Assembly: GCA_035327525.1 (NCBI GenBank)
Contig: DAOLDC010000017.1
Span: 1-12,402 of the forward strand
Length of the DNA: 12,402 nucleotides
Source of the DNA: JAKLEX01 sp035327525
GTDB taxonomy: Bacteria > Patescibacteriota > Minisyncoccia > Phycocordibacterales > JAACPR01
Direction: 5' to 3'
Shown here: positions 6,903 to 12,402 of the stretch, piece after piece
Numbering within the stretch: the stretch's first letter is position 1
Layout: each line of letters starts with the position of its first letter
Position numbers and translations under genes: made by a program
Notes under the pieces: generated by a model
Told to the model about the DNA's origin: nothing
Database searches by the model: none
Seen by the model: the letters and a program-made list of their open reading frames with translations, nothing else

Positions 6903-8075
6903 ATGACAAAAAAAACAACAGAAAAAAGTTCCAATATTTTAGAAGCTGAATTGATCGCTAAGTATTTTGGTTTTACAAAAAAATCTCCAGAGACGGTCAA
7001 TAAAGAGGATGAAAAAGTGACCGCCGGAATTTGTAGAGAAAAAAATTACTTAGGCGAAAATCTTTTTCCGATTTCAGAAATTTTTGCTGGCTTAAGAAGA
7101 TACAGAGAAGACAAAGAAAAAGAGATGGTGGAACCAGAATTGATTTATTACGAGGGGTCAGCTCACGGAAAGCACCCAAAACATCGCAAGAGAAACGGTG
7201 AGGAATTACTGAATATGCATATTATAAACGTCGACAGTAGTATTGCAGAGGCGACATTGATTCATGCCACAAAAGTAATTTTGCAAGAACATAATGTCAA
7301 AAACATAATTGTAAAACTGAACGATATAGGCGACAAGGATTCACTGAATTCATACTACAAAGAAGTTACCAGTTATTACAGAAAAAATATAAACGATTTA
7401 AACAATCATTGCCGTCAATTATTCAAGGAAAGTGTTCATGCGTTAGTAACTAGGGGCAAAAATCAATGCACCCAAATACATGATGCCGCTCCAAAGCCAA
7501 TGGATTTTCTTGATGAAGATGCAAGAAAAAGATTTAGTGAGGTTTTGGAATTTTTGGAAACATTGGGCATTCCTTATGAGGTAGATCATGGAATATTGGG
7601 CGACCCAAATTATTCAACTCATACAGTTTTCGAAATTATCGATACAGAAACTAGTAAAACAGTTGCGATGGGAAGCCGATATGATTCTTTGGCCAGAAAA
7701 TGCGGCTTGAAAAGAGATATTCCTTCTGTAGGAGTAATGATTAATTTGCCAAATCCAAAAAATATTTCATCAAAAATGATGAAAAAATTTGATAAAACAA
7801 AATTCTTCTTTTTGCAAATTGGTTATCTGGCAAAACTGAAATCATTGGCAATCATCGAAGAATTTAGAAAAGAAAATATTCCAGTATTACACAAAATTTT
7901 TCGAGACAGGTTGAGTGCCCAAATTTCCTCAGCAAAAAAAGCTGGTAGTGATTTTTTCATTATCATGGGCCAAAAAGAAGCTCTAGATGATGAATTGATT
8001 GTGCGAGACAAGGATAGTCGCTCCCAAAAAATAGTCGCTAGATCAGAATTAAGAAATTATCTGAAAAGTATCTAA
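6903..8075 (+). CDS. HisRS-like protein lacking catalytic motifs (class II aaRS paralogue)
   Basis: A 390-residue protein clearly derived from histidyl-tRNA synthetase. Visible parts: SSIAEATLI (about 111-119, cf. DAE.I of HisRS), the LGIPYEVDH...YSTHTVFEI region (221-245), MGSRYDSL (256-263, cf. GGRYDGL of motif 3), and a C-terminal anticodon-binding-type domain (about 292-390; RDRLSAQISSAKKAGSDFFIIMG). The active site looks lost: RGLDYY of the HisA motif reads GDPNYS (233-238), replacing the catalytic arginine (R259 in E. coli) with Gly233; the motif 2 arginine is not visible (IYYEG where FRYE is expected); and no motif 1 is seen. It is unlikely to charge tRNA. HisZ, the HisRS-like regulator of ATP phosphoribosyltransferase, is an alternative, but no his genes are near and the anticodon-type domain is kept. 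I recall similar proteins in other CPR genomes; the function is unknown. It lies 5 nt after lepB. Confidence 0.75.
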   Translation: MTKKTTEKSSNILEAELIAKYFGFTKKSPETVNKEDEKVTAGICREKNYLGENLFPISEIFAGLRRYREDKEKEMVEPELIYYEGSAHGKHPKHRKRNGEELLNMHIINVDSSIAEATLIHATKVILQEHNVKNIIVKLNDIGDKDSLNSYYKEVTSYYRKNINDLNNHCRQLFKESVHALVTRGKNQCTQIHDAAPKPMDFLDEDARKRFSEVLEFLETLGIPYEVDHGILGDPNYSTHTVFEIIDTETSKTVAMGSRYDSLARKCGLKRDIPSVGVMINLPNPKNISSKMMKKFDKTKFFFLQIGYLAKLKSLAIIEEFRKENIPVLHKIFRDRLSAQISSAKKAGSDFFIIMGQKEALDDELIVRDKDSRSQKIVARSELRNYLKSI

Positions 8076-8100
8076 AATGTTGCTAGTTTATTAACAATAT

Positions 8101-8106
8101 GATAAT
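8101..8106 (+). promoter_or_regulatory. Possible -10 box for rpsU
   Basis: GATAAT (5 of 6) ends 11 nt before the rpsU ATG. TTGCTA at 8080-8085 could be the -35, but the spacer of 15 nt is short. The spacing to the start codon is like that of lepB. Confidence 0.3.
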
Positions 8107-8117
8107 GTATTTCCAAT

Positions 8118-8366
8118 ATGGCAATTAATGTTGAATTAACAAAAAACAAAAACGAAAACAACTTGGGCTTATTAAAAAAGTTCGGTAGACGAGTACAAGA
8201 ATCTGGAGTATTACAATACAAAAGAAGCATTCGTTACGAATCCAGACCAATGTCTGACTATGTAAAAAAGAAAAAGAGACTCAAATCTATCGGTAGAAAA
8301 GAAGAAATCGAAAAGTTGATAAAGCTTGGAAAAATCACCGTCAATACTCGCAAAAAATCTCGCTAG
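8118..8366 (+). CDS. rpsU: 30S ribosomal protein bS21
   Basis: An 82-residue basic protein of the bS21 family, a small-subunit protein near the anti-Shine-Dalgarno end of 16S rRNA that helps initiation. The pattern NLGLLKKFGRRVQESGVLQYKRSIRY matches the S21 core (LLRKFKRRVQ.SGIL...R..RYE), followed by a Lys/Arg-rich helix (YVKKKKRLKSIGRKEE). It is longer than the 57-71 residues usual elsewhere; the C-terminal extension after about residue 60 is lysine-rich. There is no Shine-Dalgarno before the ATG. ybeY starts 6 nt after its stop, giving a small ribosome-related unit. Confidence 0.88.
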   Translation: MAINVELTKNKNENNLGLLKKFGRRVQESGVLQYKRSIRYESRPMSDYVKKKKRLKSIGRKEEIEKLIKLGKITVNTRKKSR

Positions 8367-8372
8367 AGTAAA

Positions 8373-8753
8373 ATGTTCTACATATCTAATTTAACAAAAA
8401 CAACTCCCCCATCTGATTTTTTGCATTATAAAAAAATTAGCCAACTAGTTTTGGGAAAAAATTTTGAATTGTCTGTTTCTTTTATTTCTCCACAAAAATC
8501 AAGAGAGCTGAACAAGAAATTTAGAAACAAGAACAAAACTGCAAATGTGCTGAGCTTTCCGTTAGAAAAAAACTCCGGAGAAATTTTGATAAATTTAAAA
8601 ACAAAAAAGGAGGCACAAAAATTCAAAATGTCGCACAAAAAATACATTGATTTTTTATTAATACACGGCTGTTTGCATTTACTAGGACTTGATCACGGGG
8701 AAAAAATGGACTTACTAGAGCAAAAATTTTTGAGCAAGGCTGGCTATAAATAA
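8373..8753 (+). CDS. ybeY: Endoribonuclease YbeY, 16S rRNA maturation
   Basis: A 126-residue YbeY. The family is a zinc-dependent endoribonuclease involved in 16S rRNA 3'-end maturation and 70S quality control. The zinc motif HGCLHLLGLDH gives His98, His102 and His108, and the conserved arginine is Arg44 in SRELNKKFR. ANVLSFPLE (57-65) stands for the usual TDVLSFP, with Asn in place of Asp, and GEILIN (69-74) for GDIvI. It is shorter than the typical 150-165 residues, mainly in the N-terminal part. It lies 6 nt after rpsU, linking a ribosomal protein to an rRNA-processing enzyme, and 69 nt before ftsA. Confidence 0.93.
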   Translation: MFYISNLTKTTPPSDFLHYKKISQLVLGKNFELSVSFISPQKSRELNKKFRNKNKTANVLSFPLEKNSGEILINLKTKKEAQKFKMSHKKYIDFLLIHGCLHLLGLDHGEKMDLLEQKFLSKAGYK

Positions 8754-8805
8754 TTACCAACAGGACTTATACACATGCATAATTGAATTTTTTGAGGTAA
8801 AATAG

Positions 8806-8829
8806 TACTCATATAAATATCTATGAGTA
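8806..8829 (+). repeat. Inverted repeat around the ftsA start codon
   Basis: A perfect 8-bp inverted repeat, TACTCATA (8806-8813) and TATGAGTA (8822-8829), with an 8-nt spacer. The right arm holds the ftsA ATG (8823-8825). In mRNA the arms could pair and hide the start codon; in DNA the site could be an operator. No such role is proven by sequence alone. Confidence 0.4.
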
Positions 8830-10043
8830 AAATTTCCACAGGAATAGACATCGGAACATATCAAGTAAAAGTTGTTGTATCAAAACAAAACGACGATTCT
8901 TCAAAATTGCCCCAAATAATCGGTGTTGGTTATGCCGAATCAAAAGGTCTGCGTCATGGTTATATAATCAACCAAACAGATGCCATTCGTAGTATCAGAA
9001 AAGCCGTCAAACAAGCAGAAAAAGCCAGTGGTATAAAAATAGAAAGAGCCTACATATCAATTGGAGGAATTGGTTTATCTAGTCATATTTCAACTGGTTC
9101 AATAATTATATCCAGAGCAGATAATGAAATAACAGAATTAGATATAGAAAAAGTCCAAAAAGAAAGCCAGGAAAACATCCCAAAAAACATTTCACAAAAC
9201 AGAAGAATAATTCATTCTATTCCGATAGAGTACAAAATCGATGGAAAATCTATTTTGGGCAAAGATCCAATAGGCCTAAAAGGCATTAATTTGGAGGTCA
9301 AAATGTTGTATGTAACATGCCTGATTCATCATTTACAAGAAACAATTCAAACTGTAGAAAATTCTGGAATCGAAATCGCAGATGTTATGGCTTCCCCGCT
9401 TGCAGCAGGATTAGTTACACTTTCAAAAACAGAAAAAATCGCAGGTTGTGTTCTGGTAAATATTGGTTCAGAAACAGTATCATTGGTAGTTTACGAAGAC
9501 GATATTCCAATTTCATTAGAAGTATTTTCGGTTGGTTCAAACGATATTACAAATGATATAGCTCTGGGACTAAAAATTTCTCTTGATGAAGCAGAAAATA
9601 TAAAAAAGACTCAAGAAGATAATATTAGTAAATCAGAAATTCCAAAAAAGAAACTTCAAGAAATAATTTCATCTAGATTCTCTGACATATTTGATTTGAT
9701 AGATGCTCATCTAAAAAAAATTGGCAAGAGTGGAATGTTGCCTGCTGGAATTATAATAACTGGTGGCGGCTCGGGAATAATAAATATAAATGAAATAGCC
9801 AAATCCTCACTAAAACTTCCATCAAAAGTTTTTCAAATGGATCAGGTCGACAAAAAACAACAAGGTTCTCTCCAAAATCAAAATTTTAGATTCAAAGATT
9901 CAACATGGTCAGTTGCCTACGGTCTATGTATGTTCGGATTTTATGCAGATGACAACGGAATAATCAGATCTAATTACGCAAAGAGGTTTTTCAAGAGTAT
10001 TTTTCGTGGTATTAGTAATTGGTTCAAGAAATTCCTCCCTTAA
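8823..10043 (+). CDS. ftsA: Cell division protein FtsA
   Basis: A 406-residue actin-family ATPase that tethers FtsZ filaments to the membrane at the division site. The ATP-binding landmarks are STGIDIGTYQVKVVV (about 5-19), CVLVNIGSETVSLVVY (phosphate 2, about 213-228) and GIIITGGGSGI (adenosine motif, about 313-323). The FtsA-specific 1C domain lies in about 85-165, including RRIIHSIPIEYKIDG. The last 20 or so residues (RFFKSIFRGISNWFKKFLP) form an amphipathic basic helix, the expected membrane-targeting sequence. Upstream is a 69-nt gap with an imperfect -10 (TATAAA at 8812-8817) and no clear -35. The start codon lies inside an inverted repeat. ftsZ follows 87 nt later, as is usual; no ftsQ is seen. 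Confidence 0.96.
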   Translation: MSKISTGIDIGTYQVKVVVSKQNDDSSKLPQIIGVGYAESKGLRHGYIINQTDAIRSIRKAVKQAEKASGIKIERAYISIGGIGLSSHISTGSIIISRADNEITELDIEKVQKESQENIPKNISQNRRIIHSIPIEYKIDGKSILGKDPIGLKGINLEVKMLYVTCLIHHLQETIQTVENSGIEIADVMASPLAAGLVTLSKTEKIAGCVLVNIGSETVSLVVYEDDIPISLEVFSVGSNDITNDIALGLKISLDEAENIKKTQEDNISKSEIPKKKLQEIISSRFSDIFDLIDAHLKKIGKSGMLPAGIIITGGGSGIININEIAKSSLKLPSKVFQMDQVDKKQQGSLQNQNFRFKDSTWSVAYGLCMFGFYADDNGIIRSNYAKRFFKSIFRGISNWFKKFLP

Positions 10044-10051
10044 CAAAAAAC

Positions 10052-10080
10052 TTGCCTCTTTTGAATTTTAAGTCTAATAT
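10052..10080 (+). promoter_or_regulatory. Possible promoter for ftsZ
   Basis: TTGCCT (10052-10057, 4 of 6), a 17-nt spacer and TAATAT (10075-10080, 4 of 6), in the 87-bp gap after ftsA. It would give a leader of roughly 44 nt. AAGGGG at 10101-10106 looks like a Shine-Dalgarno but is 24 nt before the ATG, too far to act in the usual way. A 10-bp palindrome ATTAATTAAT follows at 10111-10120. Confidence 0.35.
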
Positions 10081-10130
10081 GTAACCAACTTATTATAAAT
10101 AAGGGGAATTATTAATTAATTATCAGAAAT

Positions 10131-11300
10131 ATGCCACAAATAAAGCCAGAAATAGAGACTTTTGCCCGAATAAAAGTCATTGGTGCAGGAGGGTCAGGAA
10201 GAAATGCCATAGAGCACATGGTTAACTCAAAGGTCAAGGGTGTTGAATTTATCGTTGCTAATACAGATGCTCAAGATTTACATCATAGTCAAGCAAAACG
10301 AAAAATCCACATTGGAAAAAACCTAACAAAAGGACTTGGAACCGGAATGAATCCAGAGCTTGGTCGTAGAGCTGCCGAAGAAACAAAAGAAGAAATCCAA
10401 GAGGTGATAAAAAACGCGGACATGGTTTTTTTGACTTACGGTCTTGGTGGTGGAACTGGTTCTGGTGCTGGTCCAGTAATGGCGCAAATAGCAAAAGAGT
10501 CTGGAGCTCTAACTGTAGCTGTTGTAACAAAACCATTCTTTTTTGAAGGAAGACAGAGAATGCGAATTGCGGACGAATCACTAGAACAACTAAAAAAAGA
10601 AGTTGATGCTATTATTGTAATTCCAAACGACAGGTTATTAAGTAACATCTCAAAGGATACAACTGTCAATAATGCATTTGCAATGTGTGATGATGTTCTG
10701 AAACAATCAGTCGAAGGAATTTCTGATTTGATCACAACACCGGGCGTAATCAATATCGACTTTGCTGATATCAAAGCAATTCTAAAAGACGCTGGTTCAG
10801 CACTGATGGGAATGGGTATCGCAAATGGAGAAAAAAGAGCAGAAGAGGCGGCAAAAATGGCAATCAATTCCCCACTATTGGATATTTCTATTAATGGAGC
10901 AAAAGGAGTTCTGTTCTCTATCGCTGGTGGTGAAGATTTGACAATGTTCGAAATTCAGGAAGCTGCAAAAATAATTACAGAGTCAATGGATCCAGATGCA
11001 AAAGTTATTTTTGGTACTGTCAAAGATGATAAGCTAAAAAAGGGTGACATAAAAGTAACCATAATCGCATCAGGTTTTCCAGAAAATTCACAAAAAAAAT
11101 CATTGTTTGGAACAAGTAGCACTTCAACAGAAAAAACTGAGGAAAAAAAAGAAGAAAAAACTGGAAAAATATTTAATTCCCTATCAGTAAATACAGCAAA
11201 AGAAGAAAAAGTAGAAGAAAAAAACGAGCAAAAAAGAATAGATGATGACGATGAATGGGGTGCAGTTCCATCTTTTCTAAGAAGAAGCAAAATAAAATAA
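10131..11300 (+). CDS. ftsZ: Cell division protein FtsZ
   Basis: A 389-residue tubulin-like GTPase that forms the Z ring. The tubulin signature GGGTGSG is at 106-112, preceded by VIGAGGSGRNAIEHM (16-30). The T7 synergy loop NIDFADI (208-214) keeps the GTP-hydrolysis residues Asn208, Asp210 and Asp213. The fold ends near residue 318, and a Lys/Glu-rich linker of about 55 residues follows. It closes with DDDEWGAVPSFLRRSKIK, in which VPSFLRR is the conserved C-terminal peptide (cf. IPAFLRR) that binds FtsA, with a basic tail. FtsA is encoded directly upstream. Two A8 runs in the linker part of the gene are possible slippage points, but the frame is intact. A strong terminator follows. Confidence 0.98.
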   Translation: MPQIKPEIETFARIKVIGAGGSGRNAIEHMVNSKVKGVEFIVANTDAQDLHHSQAKRKIHIGKNLTKGLGTGMNPELGRRAAEETKEEIQEVIKNADMVFLTYGLGGGTGSGAGPVMAQIAKESGALTVAVVTKPFFFEGRQRMRIADESLEQLKKEVDAIIVIPNDRLLSNISKDTTVNNAFAMCDDVLKQSVEGISDLITTPGVINIDFADIKAILKDAGSALMGMGIANGEKRAEEAAKMAINSPLLDISINGAKGVLFSIAGGEDLTMFEIQEAAKIITESMDPDAKVIFGTVKDDKLKKGDIKVTIIASGFPENSQKKSLFGTSSTSTEKTEEKKEEKTGKIFNSLSVNTAKEEKVEEKNEQKRIDDDDEWGAVPSFLRRSKIK

Positions 11301-11326
11301 AGTAGAGTAAAATAAATAATAAAGAT

Positions 11327-11365
11327 AAAAGTCGGCGCAACAAGTTATGCGTCGATTTTTATTTT
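11327..11365 (+). terminator. Intrinsic terminator of ftsZ
   Basis: The stem TCGGCGCA (11332-11339) pairs with TGCGTCGA (11348-11355), with one G-T wobble, around an 8-nt loop. It is lengthened by a further wobble and by A-T pairs between AAAA before and TTTT after. A TTTTTATTTT tract follows. It lies 27 nt after the ftsZ stop and just before trxB. Confidence 0.85.
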
Positions 11366-11366
11366 A

Positions 11367-11375
11367 TGTTATTAT
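11367..11375 (+). promoter_or_regulatory. Extended -10 promoter for trxB
   Basis: TGTTATTAT fits TGnTATAAT with one mismatch in the hexamer. It begins directly after the ftsZ terminator and ends 8 nt before the ATG at 11384, so the transcript should start at or next to that ATG. This also argues against the upstream ATG at 11366, which would lie before the promoter. Confidence 0.45.
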
Positions 11376-11383
11376 TTGAAGTT

Positions 11384-12337
11384 ATGTACGACTTAATAAT
11401 AATAGGTGGCGGACCAGCTGGTGTTGCAGCAGGAGTTTATGCCGCCAGAAAACAGCTCAAAACAGCCCTAATTACAAAGAATTTTGGTGGTCAAAGCATT
11501 GATTCTCAGGGAATAGAAAACTGGATTGGTGAAATAAAAATCAGCGGTCTAGAACTTGCAAAAAAATTGGAAGATCATGTTATCCATTATGCTGACAAAT
11601 TTGTAGATATCAAAAAGAACGAATTTGTCCAAAAGATAGAAAAACATTTTGTGGATGAAGTGGCGACAGATAAAAAAGAATTTTTTTTCACAGTGCAGAC
11701 AAACAAGGGTTCCTATTCAGCAAAAACCGTGCTTGTAACATCAGGTTCAGCCAGAAAAAAACTTCCCGCAAAAAACGCTGACAAATTTGAACACAAGGGT
11801 CTAACCTATTGTGCTAGTTGTGACGGACCTTTTTTCAAAGACAAAACCGTTGTGGTTGTCGGTGGCGGTAATTCGGCATTGGAATCTGTTATGCAACTTC
11901 TAGCATATACAAAAAAAGTTTTCTTGATTCATCGTCGAAATGAATTTCGGGCAGATCCAGTCACTGTCGAAGTGATCAAAAAAAATCAGAATTTAGAAAT
12001 AATTTATGATTCAGAAATTACCGAAGTTCTGGGAGAAAAAATGGTCAACAGCATCAAATACAAAAACAACAAAACTCAGGCAGAATCGCAAATTCCCATC
12101 GATGGAATTTTTGTCGAAATTGGTGCTATACCGTCTACTGACTTTGTTAACGGTTTGGTAGAGATAACTGCCGAGAATCACATAATAATAGATCCATGGA
12201 CACAGAGGACGACTCAGGATGGAATCTGGGCAGCTGGTGATGTTACGAATGTAAAATATCATCAGAACAATATTGCAACCGGTGATGCTGTTCTGGCACT
12301 GGAAGATATTTTTACTTATCTAAAAAGTAAAAGATAA
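11384..12337 (+). CDS. trxB: Thioredoxin reductase (NADPH, FAD)
   Basis: With the start at 11384 (MYDLIIIGGGPAG) the protein has 317 residues, the normal size of low-molecular-weight thioredoxin reductase, which passes electrons from NADPH through FAD and a cysteine pair to thioredoxin. The FAD-binding GGGPAG is at 8-13, the redox-active pair in CASCD gives Cys143 and Cys146 (CATC in E. coli), the NADPH-binding GGGNSALES is at 160-168, HRRNEFRADP (about 183-192) binds the NADPH phosphate, and WAAGDV ends with the FAD-binding Asp286. An in-frame ATG at 11366 adds MLLFEV, but a promoter-like element lies between the two, and the FAD-binding strand starts at once from the later ATG. No thioredoxin gene is in the window. 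It faces the tRNA-Val gene, 15 nt away, with no clear terminator between. Confidence 0.93.
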   Translation: MYDLIIIGGGPAGVAAGVYAARKQLKTALITKNFGGQSIDSQGIENWIGEIKISGLELAKKLEDHVIHYADKFVDIKKNEFVQKIEKHFVDEVATDKKEFFFTVQTNKGSYSAKTVLVTSGSARKKLPAKNADKFEHKGLTYCASCDGPFFKDKTVVVVGGGNSALESVMQLLAYTKKVFLIHRRNEFRADPVTVEVIKKNQNLEIIYDSEITEVLGEKMVNSIKYKNNKTQAESQIPIDGIFVEIGAIPSTDFVNGLVEITAENHIIIDPWTQRTTQDGIWAAGDVTNVKYHQNNIATGDAVLALEDIFTYLKSKR

Positions 12338-12352
12338 AAATCAAGAAAATTG

Positions 12353-12402
12353 TGGGCGATACAGGACTTGAACCTGTGACCTTCTCAACGTCAATGAGAC
12401 GC
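12353..12402 (-). tRNA. tRNA-Val (anticodon GAC), 5' part outside window
   Basis: The last 50 bases are the 3' part of a tRNA on the minus strand. From its 3' end: discriminator A (12353), acceptor strand ATCGCCC (12354-12360), T arm ACAGG-TTCAAGT-CCTGT (12361-12377), a 5-nt variable loop (12378-12382), and an anticodon arm with stem TCTCA/TGAGA around the loop TTGACGT (12383-12399). The anticodon GAC is at 12390-12392 and reads GUC/GUU (Val). The three bases after the discriminator are CAA, so CCA is not encoded and must be added after transcription. The D arm and 5' acceptor strand lie outside the window. Confidence 0.9.

Noticed and set aside
9317..9556. 79-codon plus-strand open frame within ftsA
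   Set aside because: It lies wholly inside ftsA in another frame and has a composition typical of a shifted reading, with no family likeness.
10436..10867. 143-codon antisense open frame within ftsZ
   Set aside because: FtsZ coding on the plus strand is certain, and the antisense frame is a side effect of its codon use, without recognisable motifs or start signals.
11366..11383. Upstream ATG for trxB adding MLLFEV
   Set aside because: The FAD-binding strand begins right after the ATG at 11384, and an extended -10 element lies between the two ATGs.
12316..12337. TTATCT...AGATAA inverted repeat at the trxB 3' end as a terminator
   Set aside because: The stem is only six AT-rich pairs and no T tract follows on the plus strand.
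1..12402. Mobile element, CRISPR array, toxin-antitoxin or defence island
   Set aside because: No transposase, integrase, spaced direct repeats or defence-type domains were found; genes are contiguous housekeeping units with even composition.

Overview
The window is AT-rich, densely packed bacterial chromosome whose content fits a small-genome member of the Candidate Phyla Radiation (Patescibacteria). The points behind that placement are: protein families I recognise from that group (a membrane-anchored solute-binding protein, a short UbiE-like methyltransferase, a metallo-beta-lactamase-fold protein without its metal ligands, a degraded HisRS paralogue, a four-domain S1, a compact YbeY); an almost complete lack of Shine-Dalgarno sequences; and a chromosomal tRNA without encoded CCA. 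One gene ends in TGA and no gene needs TGA read as an amino acid, so the code is the standard bacterial one and not the TGA=Gly code of Gracilibacteria/Absconditabacteria. The phylum call is inference from protein style, not from a marker tree.

Layout. Positions 1-4423 (minus strand) form one likely operon, read right to left: degenerate MBL-fold protein, 71-residue membrane protein, gyrA, methyltransferase, and the first 177 residues of a solute-binding protein cut by the window edge. Gaps are 2, 8 and 25 bp, then an ATGA overlap. Positions 4424-4607 are a divergent control region with a promoter on each strand and a possible leader hairpin. rpsA (plus) then converges on pth (minus); their stop codons share one CTAG, and the rpsA terminator lies inside the 3' end of pth. 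pth and lepB diverge from overlapping promoters. Plus-strand genes follow: lepB, a HisRS-like pseudo-enzyme, rpsU (bS21), ybeY, ftsA, ftsZ, a clear intrinsic terminator, then trxB. A minus-strand tRNA-Val(GAC) is cut by the right edge.

The genes are mostly housekeeping: topology (GyrA), translation (S1, bS21, Pth, YbeY, tRNA-Val), export (signal peptidase I, solute-binding protein), division (FtsA, FtsZ) and thiol redox (thioredoxin reductase). No mobile element, CRISPR array or defence system is visible. The points most worth a second look are the HisRS paralogue that has lost its catalytic arginine, the recurring -10 boxes only 8-11 nt before start codons (a sign of leaderless transcripts), the rpsA/pth overlap with its embedded terminator, an inverted repeat that holds the ftsA start codon, and the metal-less MBL protein ahead of gyrA.
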